From contig JBDIBA010000024.1 in NCBI GenBank assembly GCA_039812705.1, forward strand, positions 1 to 29,783: a DNA stretch of 29,783 nucleotides, given 5' to 3'. The position numbers were made by a program, and so were the translations under genes. The DNA comes from JBDIBA01 sp039812705 (GTDB lineage: Bacteria > Actinomycetota > Acidimicrobiia > Acidimicrobiales > JBBSGY01). The notes beneath the pieces were generated by a model. That model was not told the DNA's origin. It saw nothing but the letters and a program-made list of their open reading frames with translations, and ran no database searches. Every line of letters begins with the position of its first letter. Positions within the stretch are counted from its first letter, which is position 1. Shown one piece after another: positions 7,827 through 14,496 of this stretch.

Positions 7827-9518
7827 CTAGTGGGAGAACTTGTCGCTAATGCGCACGACCATTACTGCAATGTCATCGCATGCTTCGCCTTGGCTAAACC
7901 TGCGGACGCGCTCCCCCACGGCCGAAGCAATTCGCTGCGCATCGCGGCGGTCTTCGACATCTAAACCACTAAGCGTTTCCACTAACTGTTCTTCACCGAA
8001 GAACTCTCCATTGGAATTGCGCGCTTCTGTGACGCCATCAGTAAAGAAGACAACGCTGTCGCCCGCCGCCAACGTTGTGCGGTCCTCAAACACTTCAATC
8101 TCCTCGACAATGCCAACCAACGTTCCAGGAATGCCGACCCGGTTGACATTCCCATTGGCTCGCAGCACCAAGAGCTGCGCATGACCAGCAAGGCCCACTG
8201 TCATTTCAACGGTGCGAGTTACCTCATCGGCAACAAACAAAGCCGTTGCAACCGTTGCAAACGGCGTCTCGCCACTTTCGCGACACAAGGCTTCGTTCAA
8301 CATCTGCAACAGGGTTGATACACGACGCGAACGCAATGCCGTTGTGCGAATGACATGGCGCACAAGCGATGTCACCGCCGCCGCGCCAACACCTTTGCCC
8401 ATCACATCGCCAATTACTGCAACGACATCGCCGTCGCGTTGTTCAAACACGTCGTAAAAGTCGCCGCCAACCTCAAGCCCTTCTCCCGCTGGGGTGAACT
8501 GAGAACCAAACTCTGCAAAGTCAACAACTGGAAACTTCGACGGCAACAAGCTTTGTTGCAAAGAATGCGCGAGCTCAACCGACTTGCGTCGCGACTCCAC
8601 AAGTTCAATCTCTGCACGACGACGCTTTGTGATGTCGTCAATCAACAACATTCCAGCAACTGTGTTTCCATCGCCATCTGCAACAGGAACGGCCTTCATA
8701 ACCGCATAGCCCTTGCGACTGCCGCCAACCGAACCGGCCGTACCGATTGGAAACATAAACTCGCAATCTTCTTCCGGCGTTGATTGGCCCGATGCAAGTG
8801 CGCGAATGACCGGTAGCTCGTTTGCGCGGTATCTACTGCCATCTGCACGAGACACTGCTACTTCAACATCGTCATCGACCAGTGAAAGATCGTGCAGTGA
8901 ACCAAGCAGCCGTGACGCTTGGGGGTTCATTCCGACAACGCGACCACTTGGCGCTTCAACAACGACCACACCTGTTGGCATTTGCGACAAGAGCGCCTGA
9001 AGCCGGCGCGAAGTCGACTGTTGCTGAATGTGTGCAGAACGCTCTGCTTCCCAAGCCTTTTTCAACTCATTCTGCGTTTGCACTTGCTGGGTGACATCTG
9101 TGTAAACGACCACAAAGTAAGGAGTGTCTGCTTCGGCGTTCTCGGCCTCGATTGGCGCGACCGAAAGCTCTGCCCAAAACAAAGCGCCGTTGGCGCGATA
9201 CATGGCAAGCGTTGCAGTTGCCGGGCGCTGACTTGCGACAGCTGCGCGCAAAATCTCGATGGCATCAACATCTGACTTGGCGCCAAGCAAGATGTCGTGG
9301 GACTTGCCAATGACATCTGAGCGGACCATGTGGGTCATGTCCTCGAAAGCCGAGTTGACCCGCAAAAAGCGCAACTGGCCTTGTTCTGCAACACAGATGG
9401 CCCAGCTGCGACCCGCCGCCTCTACGGACCGTGCAATCAGGGTTAGGTGATCAACGGAACGGATGCTGTCGGGCGAAAACACAACGGCAGCGTAGGCCGA
9501 GGCTGCGACATTGAACAC
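7827..9518 (-). CDS. PAS-PAS-PP2C (SpoIIE/RsbU-type) serine phosphatase
   Basis: The 563-residue protein carries two PAS domains (about residues 30-150, FVVVYTDVTQQ ending the first, and about 170-305, MLLIDDITKRRRAE ending the second). A coiled linker leads to a SpoIIE-type PP2C phosphatase domain (LQQSLLPSKFP, then VGGDFYDVF, IGDVMGKGVGAA, FFTDGVTEARNS and CDDIAVMVV). The metal-binding aspartates of these motifs are all present. Such proteins dephosphorylate STAS anti-anti-sigma factors and release stress sigma factors; the sigma/anti-sigma pair at 13.4-14.5 kb is a possible target, but the link is inferred. The longest start is GTG at 9518, inside the loop of a 15-bp hairpin. GTG at 9482, six bases after a TACGCT -10-like box, is a credible alternative that loses only 12 residues. 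Confidence 0.9.
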   Translation of the reverse strand: MFNVAASAYAAVVFSPDSIRSVDHLTLIARSVEAAGRSWAICVAEQGQLRFLRVNSAFEDMTHMVRSDVIGKSHDILLGAKSDVDAIEILRAAVASQRPATATLAMYRANGALFWAELSVAPIEAENAEADTPYFVVVYTDVTQQVQTQNELKKAWEAERSAHIQQQSTSRRLQALLSQMPTGVVVVEAPSGRVVGMNPQASRLLGSLHDLSLVDDDVEVAVSRADGSRYRANELPVIRALASGQSTPEEDCEFMFPIGTAGSVGGSRKGYAVMKAVPVADGDGNTVAGMLLIDDITKRRRAEIELVESRRKSVELAHSLQQSLLPSKFPVVDFAEFGSQFTPAGEGLEVGGDFYDVFEQRDGDVVAVIGDVMGKGVGAAAVTSLVRHVIRTTALRSRRVSTLLQMLNEALCRESGETPFATVATALFVADEVTRTVEMTVGLAGHAQLLVLRANGNVNRVGIPGTLVGIVEEIEVFEDRTTLAAGDSVVFFTDGVTEARNSNGEFFGEEQLVETLSGLDVEDRRDAQRIASAVGERVRRFSQGEACDDIAVMVVRISDKFSH

Positions 9519-9537
9519 TCAAGTCGCAGCCTCGGCC
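9495..9537. terminator. 15-bp perfect inverted repeat, probable terminator of the C39-like gene
   Basis: The arms GGCCGAGGCTGCGAC (9495-9509) and GTCGCAGCCTCGGCC (9523-9537) pair perfectly around a 13-base loop. It begins eight bases after the stop of the upstream gene, the usual place for an intrinsic terminator, though no strict T-run follows (TTGTGTTTT lies about 11 bases on). It also spans the longest possible start of the phosphatase gene. Confidence 0.65.
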
Positions 9538-9545
9538 CAGATCGA

Positions 9546-10547
9546 TTAACCAATGGCGAAGAATGCGCCCTCTGGGTGGTTGTCGATGAAGGTCTTCAGC
9601 TGTGAAGCCGAAACGGTCTTGCGACCCTCGCTTGCCGGGTCATTGACCGTGTAAGAACCCGAAGAGTTCTTGCCGGTGATCACGATGAAGTGACGAATGC
9701 CGCCTGCGTTGAAGATGCCGCGCGCAGCCAGCGGCTTGCCTGCTGCGAGAGAGCTGTCAACAAAGCTGAGGTCTGAACCCAACTTGTGTTGAACGGGCAA
9801 ACCCAACTTTGCAGCCATTGCCTTGATGCCGTTGGCGTCGGTGCCGCCACTGGCGTCGCCGTCAGCCATGTTGAGTTCGGTAATCAGCTGAGCGTCAGTA
9901 CGCGAGCTTCCGAGGGACGAGTTATAGAAACGAGCGATCATCGACATGCTTGTCGGTCCACAGTTTGAGTCACCGTTGCTGTAGCCAGAGCCGCCACCGC
10001 TTGGGTTGAACTGGTTGATGTATGGGACATTCAGCGTTCCCGTAGCGCCCGAGTCGCGCAAGCTGCTGCTACTTGAGCTGGTGCTGCTTGAGCCGGTGCT
10101 GCTTGCAACCGTGGTTGCTGTCGAACTCTTAGTGCTTGAACTCTTAGTGCTTGAACCAGAAGTTGAGCTCTTAGTGCTTGAACTCTTGGTGCTCATGCCG
10201 CTTGAGGATTCCGAGCTGTCGTCGGAGTCTTCGTCGTCACTTGAGTCTTCGTCGGAGTCTTCGTCGTCGCTGGACTCTTCGGACTCATCATCGGAGTCTT
10301 CTGAGTCATCGTCTTCGTCATCCCACTTAGATTTTTCGGACTCTTCTGAGTCCTCGTCGTCGTCACCCCAACGGTCCGACTTGTCCATGTGCCACGAGCT
10401 CTGACGGTGGTGCCGCTTGCCGGACTCGTGGGCCTGGGCGGTCTGCATGCCAACAACCGGAATGGCAAGCAGCAGGACGCAGAAAACAGCAATCATGAAC
10501 GACCGACGCGATTTCATTCGCCGGTCCCGAGACGTCATAAACGACAT
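9546..10547 (-). CDS. Secreted C39-like cysteine peptidase with Asp/Ser-rich stalk
   Basis: The start is ATG at 10547, chosen because AAGAGGT lies five bases upstream; upstream extensions lack such a site. The 333-residue product has a positively charged N-terminus and a hydrophobic signal segment (about residues 12-36) with a likely signal-peptidase site after AQA. About 60 residues of Asp/Glu/Ser runs and about 55 residues of Ser/Thr repeats (STKSS units) follow. The C-terminal domain is Peptidase_C39_2-like, with Cys196 in NCGPTSMSM, His286 in IRHFIVITG and Asp303 in VNDP as the predicted triad. It should act outside the cell. Its substrate is unknown; a role in peptide or cell-wall cleavage is only a guess. 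There is no LPxTG-type sorting signal and no second membrane segment. Confidence 0.87.
   Translation of the reverse strand: MSFMTSRDRRMKSRRSFMIAVFCVLLLAIPVVGMQTAQAHESGKRHHRQSSWHMDKSDRWGDDDEDSEESEKSKWDDEDDDSEDSDDESEESSDDEDSDEDSSDDEDSDDSSESSSGMSTKSSSTKSSTSGSSTKSSSTKSSTATTVASSTGSSSTSSSSSSLRDSGATGTLNVPYINQFNPSGGGSGYSNGDSNCGPTSMSMIARFYNSSLGSSRTDAQLITELNMADGDASGGTDANGIKAMAAKLGLPVQHKLGSDLSFVDSSLAAGKPLAARGIFNAGGIRHFIVITGKNSSGSYTVNDPASEGRKTVSASQLKTFIDNHPEGAFFAIG
10063..10375 (-). repeat. Low-complexity repeats encoding the acidic Ser/Asp and Ser/Thr stalk
   Basis: In the coding strand of the C39-like gene, 15-base units (plus-strand form CTCTTAGTGCTTGAA) recur near 10126-10195 and encode STKSS repeats. 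Degenerate Asp/Ser/Glu codon runs (GTCGTCGGAGTCTTC-type on the plus strand) fill about 10201-10375. Such tracts are prone to slippage, so length may vary between strains. Confidence 0.8.
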
Positions 10548-10552
10548 TGGAT

Positions 10553-10559
10553 ACCTCTT
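10553..10559 (-). promoter_or_regulatory. Ribosome binding site deciding the C39-like gene start
   Basis: AAGAGGT on the minus strand sits five bases before the ATG at 10547. It supports this start over the longer frame beginning at 10598. Confidence 0.7.
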
Positions 10560-10598
10560 GGGGGGATTGGTTCGCGTATTATGATGCGCACCGCCCAC

Positions 10599-10740
10599 CC
10601 GGCTTACGCCAACTCAGCCCCGGATTACCCAAATCCGCCCAGGTCTTACGCAGCTCACCGGCTCGGCCGCCGCTCCCTTCCCAACTACGGCAAAAGCACA
10701 ATTTCCGGCAAAATTCGCCCAAAACTTGTGCTTATCTCGC
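10599..10740 (-). other. Structured repetitive leader/promoter region of the C39-like gene
   Basis: No gene is seen here. Read toward the peptidase, two related blocks follow each other: GAGCTGCGTAAGACCTGGGC and GAGTTGGCGTAAGCCGGGTG, the second containing a GGC-GTAA-GCC hairpin, with a GGATT/AATCC hairpin between them. Further upstream is an 8-bp inverted repeat, AAGCACAA (10694-10701) and TTGTGCTT (10726-10733), around a 24-base loop. A CATAAT box lies near 10580. The arrangement could be a structured 5' untranslated RNA, but I cannot match it to a known riboswitch class. Confidence 0.35.
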
Positions 10741-10785
10741 ATTCGGCAGCACCCATCGAGGAGGGTCACGATGTTCACTATTGGA

Positions 10786-11016
10786 TCAATGGGCCGCGTC
10801 GGAGCATGCGGTGACAACGCAGCAATGGAATCGTTCTTTGCGTTGCTGCAGAACAATGTGCTCGACATCAAGCGATGGAGAACAAGAGCCGAGCTTCGCT
10901 CGGCGATCATTCGTTGGATCGAGCGCACCTACAACCGCCGTCGCCGGCAACGCATTCTCGGCAAGTGCACACCTGTCGAGTATGAAGCAATCAATGCCGT
11001 TCAAGTAGCGGCATAA
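10786..11016 (+). pseudogene. IS3-family transposase (OrfB) C-terminal remnant
   Basis: The frame encodes GSMGRVGACGDNAAMESFFA, then RTRAELRSAIIRWIERTYN and RRRQRILGKCTPVEYE, the unmistakable end of the rve integrase core of IS3-family OrfB. Only the last catalytic residue (Glu of AMESF) of the DDE triad remains; the two aspartates, the HTH part and OrfA are missing. About 77 codons survive of a roughly 280-residue protein. The upstream frame before GSMGRVG does not resemble transposase, so the left part was deleted. It cannot be active. Confidence 0.85.
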
Positions 11017-11025
11017 TTCAAACCA

Positions 11026-11046
11026 CCCGTGTCAACTAAACACGGG
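11026..11046 (+). terminator. Hairpin after the transposase remnant
   Basis: CCCGTGT (11026-11032) and ACACGGG (11040-11046) form a seven-base perfect stem with a seven-base loop, ten bases after the transposase stop. No T-run follows, so it may be a subterminal feature of the IS end rather than a terminator. Confidence 0.4.
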
Positions 11047-11054
11047 GCAGTCCT

Positions 11055-11234
11055 TCGCGCATTAATAAAGTCTTAGAGCCCTTGCGCGACGAACTCCACG
11101 ATGCGCCTAGTGCCGTGTATTTGAATGACCCACGCTGGCGTCAAGTCATTGAGCTATCACGTGCAGCGGTTCTCGCGATGGGCGAATCGGACTGGAGAGC
11201 ATCACTGCCAATTACCTCGAATTGGGACGGTTAG
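11055..11234 (+). pseudogene. Orphan 3' gene fragment beside the IS remnant
   Basis: Directly after the IS end a frame is open up to a TAG at 11234. It encodes about 60 residues including LEPLRDELHDAPSAVYLNDP and RWRQVIELSRAAVLAMGESD, which read like real protein. There is no good start codon or ribosome site, so this looks like the tail of a gene cut by the element. I do not recognise the family. The remaining bases to 11305 hold no gene. Confidence 0.45.
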
Positions 11235-11305
11235 TCCGCCCAAGTTCAGCGACCAGTGACAAGAGGCGTAATGGCCGCTCGTGTTGCCGATAAGTTCGGA
11301 GGTCC

Positions 11306-11938
11306 ATGACGCGGCCGAAATCAACCACTGTCATCTTTGTCAGACACGGGAAAACACCGACAACCGGCAAGGTGCTGCCTGGCCGCACTGCCGGCCTGCA
11401 TCTTTCAGAGGAGGGCTCTGTACAGGCAGAAATTGCGGCCGAAATCATCACTGAGTCTTTTGACAGGAAAGTTGCCGCCGTCTATTCATCGCCACTCGAA
11501 CGCGCGCGCGAGACGGCCAAGCCAATCTCCAAGGCTGTCAAGCGAAAGGTCCAGATCGACGAAGACCTGAACGAATGCGACTTTGGCCGATGGACAGGCA
11601 AATCCTTAGACCGCTTGCGACGGCTGGACGCGTGGGACATGGTCCAACACAGCCCAAGTCACTTTCGCTTTCCCGGCGGCGAGTCTTTCCTTGAAATGCA
11701 AACCCGCATCAACAATGCGATTGTCGACCTGTGCGCCAAACACAACGGCCAAACAATCGTCATTGTGTCTCACGCCGATGTCATCAAGGCCGCGCTTGCA
11801 ACTGCGCTGGGCATGAGCCTGGACTCCTTCCAACGCATCACCGTCTCGCCTGCATCAATCAGCGTCGTTTCATACGCGCCTGCACCACACGTTCTCTGCA
11901 TCAACACAACAGACCTAAAAGAAGTGACACCCTCATGA
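11306..11938 (+). CDS. MSMEG_4193-family histidine phosphatase (phosphoglycerate mutase-like)
   Basis: The 210-residue protein is a branch 1 histidine phosphatase. It has the RHG motif with the phospho-accepting His14 (FVRHGKT), the SSPLERARET motif, an acidic residue in ECDFGRWTG, and the second catalytic His156 in VSHADVIK. The substrate of this actinobacterial family is not known. The start is ATG at 11306; GGAGGT precedes it, although only two bases away, which is unusually tight. Its stop overlaps the start of the next gene (ATGA), so the two are translationally coupled. This gene, the DUF3090 gene and the SCO1664-family gene form a trio conserved in Actinobacteria. Confidence 0.92.
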   Translation: MTRPKSTTVIFVRHGKTPTTGKVLPGRTAGLHLSEEGSVQAEIAAEIITESFDRKVAAVYSSPLERARETAKPISKAVKRKVQIDEDLNECDFGRWTGKSLDRLRRLDAWDMVQHSPSHFRFPGGESFLEMQTRINNAIVDLCAKHNGQTIVIVSHADVIKAALATALGMSLDSFQRITVSPASISVVSYAPAPHVLCINTTDLKEVTPS

Positions 11939-12486
11939 GCGAATCATTTGAAATCCACGAACTCGACCGCTTCACCGTTGCCGCCATTGGCGAACCCGGC
12001 TCGCGCTTGTTCTTGATGCAGGCAAACGCGGGCGCGGAGGTCATCACCCTCAAGCTTGAAAAACAACACGTTGCCGCAATTGCACTTGAGCTTGGCGAAA
12101 TGCTCCAAACGCTCCCCCGTCCCGGTCACTTGCCCGAAGACCTTGACCTGATTGAGCCCTACGACATCGCGTGGGCAGTTTCGGGATTAAAGGCAATCTG
12201 GCACGAGGCAGCAGATCGCGTTGTCCTGCAAGCCTTCGAGTTCGAGCCCGATGCGTTGACGGGGATAGACCCAGATTCGCCCGACGAAGTGATCGAGGCG
12301 CTTGAAAACACAACGCCATCTGCAACTGCAAAGTTCTCTTTGACGCGCGAGCAAGCAGGGGCACTTTCCATCCGTTGTCGGCTACTCGTTGAGGCAGGTC
12401 GCCCGCCATGTCCGCTTTGCGGATATCCGCTTGAACCTGACCACGCTTGCCCGCGCACAAACGGCAACCGTCCGCCCAACACATAA
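11935..12486 (+). CDS. DUF3090 family protein (TIGR03847-like)
   Basis: The start is the ATG at 11935, overlapping the TGA of the phosphatase gene. The 183-residue protein begins SFEIHELDRFTVAAIGEPGSR and has the conserved core EVITLKLEKQHVAAIALELGE. Its C-terminus carries a small zinc-ribbon-like motif CPLCGYPLEPDHACP (about residues 161-175). The DUF3090 family is widespread in Actinobacteria and always seen near the neighbouring phosphatase and kinase-like genes; its biochemical role is not known. The zinc motif and mixed alpha/beta core suggest a binding or regulatory role rather than a secreted one; there is no signal peptide. Confidence 0.92.
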   Translation: MSESFEIHELDRFTVAAIGEPGSRLFLMQANAGAEVITLKLEKQHVAAIALELGEMLQTLPRPGHLPEDLDLIEPYDIAWAVSGLKAIWHEAADRVVLQAFEFEPDALTGIDPDSPDEVIEALENTTPSATAKFSLTREQAGALSIRCRLLVEAGRPPCPLCGYPLEPDHACPRTNGNRPPNT

Positions 12487-12528
12487 CTCGGCTAACCAAA
12501 CCAGAATGCGATTGGCCGCAACTACTCC

Positions 12529-13239
12529 ATGACAACCCTGCAGGAGCTGTCATCCAACTCTGTTTGCGAAGTAAAAGGCCGCGTTGAGTGGAGCTCCAAC
12601 AACACCTTGATTGTCGGCTTTGCATCCGACAACAACACCGAGCAACTTGCCGTTTACAAACCAGAAGCGGGCGAACGTCGCCTGCACGACTTCCCTATCG
12701 GCTTGTGGAAGCGCGAGATTGCGGCGTACCGGTTTGCACAGTTACTCGGATGGCCGAACATTGCAGAAACCATTGAGTTTGTTGGGCCGTATGGCATTGG
12801 CTCGTTACAGACATTTATCGAACACAACCCCGAAGAACACTTCTTCACATTCGGCGACGATCGCAATCGTCAAGAAGAACTGCTGTGCGTGGCGATCTTT
12901 GATTTGCTCATCAACAACACAGATCGCAAGGCCGGGCACTTCATTGTCGACCCCACCAACAAAATGTGGTGCATTGACCACGGCCTTAGTTTCAATAATG
13001 CGACCAACCTACGAACCGTCTTGTGGAAGTTCGGCGGTGAGCACATGGACAGCATCGATGTTGGGCGCAGCTTGTTGAGTGACATCGAGTCCGCAATGCC
13101 CGTTTTTGCCGACGCCTTGGAGCCACATCTAGACGCTCAAGACCTCGGCGATCTTGCAGCACGAATCGAGCAGTTTGTTGCCAACCCGAAAATGCCGGAA
13201 CTGACATCAAATCGCCAGCTCCCCTGGCCGCTGGTCTGA
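12529..13239 (+). CDS. SCO1664-family protein (PI3/4-kinase-like fold)
   Basis: The 236-residue protein belongs to the SCO1664/TIGR03843 family. An N-terminal lobe carries a candidate ATP-binding lysine in AVYKPEAGERRLHDFP. The catalytic-loop-like NNTDRKAGHFIVD and the metal-binding IDHGLSFN are arranged as in PI3/PI4-kinase-like proteins. These motifs are intact, so kinase or nucleotide-transfer activity on an unknown substrate is plausible but not shown for the family. The gene begins with ATG at 12529, 42 bases after the DUF3090 gene and in the same direction, so it completes the three-gene unit. A 131-base gap without recognisable features separates it from the next operon. Confidence 0.92.
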   Translation: MTTLQELSSNSVCEVKGRVEWSSNNTLIVGFASDNNTEQLAVYKPEAGERRLHDFPIGLWKREIAAYRFAQLLGWPNIAETIEFVGPYGIGSLQTFIEHNPEEHFFTFGDDRNRQEELLCVAIFDLLINNTDRKAGHFIVDPTNKMWCIDHGLSFNNATNLRTVLWKFGGEHMDSIDVGRSLLSDIESAMPVFADALEPHLDAQDLGDLAARIEQFVANPKMPELTSNRQLPWPLV

Positions 13240-13370
13240 TGATCGGCATTCGTTGATACCAAATATCGCCTTGACACCGCCACCGCTGCATTGGACCATG
13301 CAAAAGCAAACGGCAGGTGACAAGATCAGGACATCTTTGACCGCACCACCAGCAGGAAGGTCGCGAATTT

Positions 13371-13745
13371 GTGTCTACTGACCAGATAATCCTCGCAATT
13401 CCGGCAATGCCTCAATACATCCGTCTCGCCAGAGTCACGGCATCGGGCCTGGCCACACGCCTTGGCTTTGGCATTGATGACATCGAAGACCTCCGCCTGG
13501 CAGTTGACGAAGCGTGTTTCTGCGTCATGGGAACCGGCATCGCGCACCACGAACTTGCCCTCATTTACAAGATCGATGAGAAGAGCCTTTCGGTCGACGG
13601 CAAGGTCACCTCTGAAAATGCAATCGAGCCTCCCCCGACGCACGAGATGACTCACCTCATCTTGGATGCACTTGTTGATGAGCACACCATTGAGCACCAC
13701 GGCAATGAAGCCGTCTTTCACTTCAGAAAAGCAGCACACGCGTGA
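13371..13745 (+). CDS. RsbW-like anti-sigma factor (HATPase_c-like), degenerate
   Basis: The 124-residue product starts with GTG at 13371; AGGAAGG lies about ten bases upstream. It keeps the first part of the GHKL fold of RsbW-type anti-sigma kinases (IDDIEDLRLAVDEAC), but the N-box asparagine is replaced by cysteine (DEACFCVMG). The G1 motif DxGxG is not visible, so ATP binding and kinase activity are doubtful. The gene overlaps the sigma factor gene by GTGA, a coupling expected for an anti-sigma/sigma pair. It probably binds that sigma factor; how it is released without phosphorylation is unclear. No STAS antagonist gene is near. Confidence 0.8.
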   Translation: MSTDQIILAIPAMPQYIRLARVTASGLATRLGFGIDDIEDLRLAVDEACFCVMGTGIAHHELALIYKIDEKSLSVDGKVTSENAIEPPPTHEMTHLILDALVDEHTIEHHGNEAVFHFRKAAHA

Positions 13746-14494
13746 TCAGCGAGTCCACGAACGAAACCGAATTGCTTGAAAAGTTCGAGGCATTCAGCAA
13801 AGACCGCAGCAACGAGGAGCTGCGCAACGAACTGACTGAAGCCCACCTTGGCATTGCTCAGTATTTGGCTGCACGCTTTGCTCACAGAGGTGAACCACTC
13901 GATGATCTCGTGCAAGTTGCATCAGTTGCGCTGCTGAAAGCCGTCGACCGATTTGAGCCTGAGCGCGCCGTCAAGTTCTCGACCTTTGCAACACACACAA
14001 TTGTTGGCGAGCTGAAACGACACTTCCGCGACAAGGGCTGGGCAGTTCGCGCGCCACGACGCATGCAAGAGCTCTACCTGCAAGTAAACCGCACAACCAG
14101 CGATCTTGCTCACGGACTCAACCGCTCACCTTCCATTGCCGAACTGGCAAAGGCCGTGCAGGCAAGCGAAGAAGACGTGCTTGAAGCAATCGAAGCCGGT
14201 CAGGCTTACCGTTTCTCATCACTCGACGCGCCAGCTGCCAGCGAGGACGGCGACGAGACCGTTGGTTCCCGCGTTGGCGCAGAAGACCCACACTTGACCG
14301 ACGCAGAGAACCGCATTGCGCTGTCTCCGCTTGTCCATTGCCTTCCCAAGCGAGAGCAGACAATTCTTCAACTGCGCTTCTTTGAAGGACTGACTCAGGC
14401 AGAGATTGCAGAAAGGCTTGGCGTCAGCCAGATGCACGTGTCTCGATTGCTATCTCGAAGCCTCAATCAACTACGCGAACAGGCATCGGCCTAA
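13742..14494 (+). CDS. SigB/SigF/SigG-type alternative sigma factor
   Basis: The 250-residue protein starts with GTG at 13742. Sigma region 2 is clear (DDLVQVASVALLKAVDRFEP, KFSTFATHTIVGELKRHFRD), as are region 3 (RSPSIAELAKAVQASEEDVLEA) and the region 4 helix-turn-helix (LTQAEIAERLGVSQMHVSRL). The RGEPLDDLVQVA and VGELKRHFRDKGW signatures place it in the SigF/SigB general-stress group rather than the ECF group. It is coupled to the anti-sigma gene upstream (four-base overlap) and is followed after two bases by a lipid-kinase-like gene. It would direct RNA polymerase to stress or stationary-phase promoters. No obvious SigF-type promoter of its own was identified. Confidence 0.93.
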   Translation: MISESTNETELLEKFEAFSKDRSNEELRNELTEAHLGIAQYLAARFAHRGEPLDDLVQVASVALLKAVDRFEPERAVKFSTFATHTIVGELKRHFRDKGWAVRAPRRMQELYLQVNRTTSDLAHGLNRSPSIAELAKAVQASEEDVLEAIEAGQAYRFSSLDAPAASEDGDETVGSRVGAEDPHLTDAENRIALSPLVHCLPKREQTILQLRFFEGLTQAEIAERLGVSQMHVSRLLSRSLNQLREQASA

Positions 14495-14496
14495 CC

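Larger units (their letters stand above)
10786..11053 (+). mobile_element. Degraded IS3-family insertion sequence, right end
   Basis: After the transposase stop comes GTGTCAACTAAACACGGGGC followed by AGTCC, the kind of sequence that ends many IS3-family elements (GTGTCAACCAAA...GGGGCAG). The exact terminus, near 11053, is inferred. No matching left inverted repeat was found upstream. Confidence 0.6.

Noticed and set aside
10006..10404. Leu/Glu/Ser-rich frame on the plus strand
   Set aside because: It is the antisense shadow of the Asp/Ser repeats of the C39-like gene; long open antisense frames are expected from such low-complexity codons.
10599..10740. A c-di-AMP (ydaO/yuaA) riboswitch before the C39-like gene
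   Set aside because: Such switches do precede cell-wall enzymes in Actinobacteria, but the conserved blocks of the class as I recall them are not present; only general foldability and repeats are.
10726..11016. A functional small transposase gene starting at 10726
   Set aside because: The first 20 codons do not resemble transposase and two of three catalytic acids are missing; the frame is a remnant.
11731..11934. A longer N-terminus for the DUF3090 protein
   Set aside because: The extension lies entirely inside the phosphatase gene in another frame and is not conserved-looking; the ATG at 11935 in an ATGA overlap is far better.
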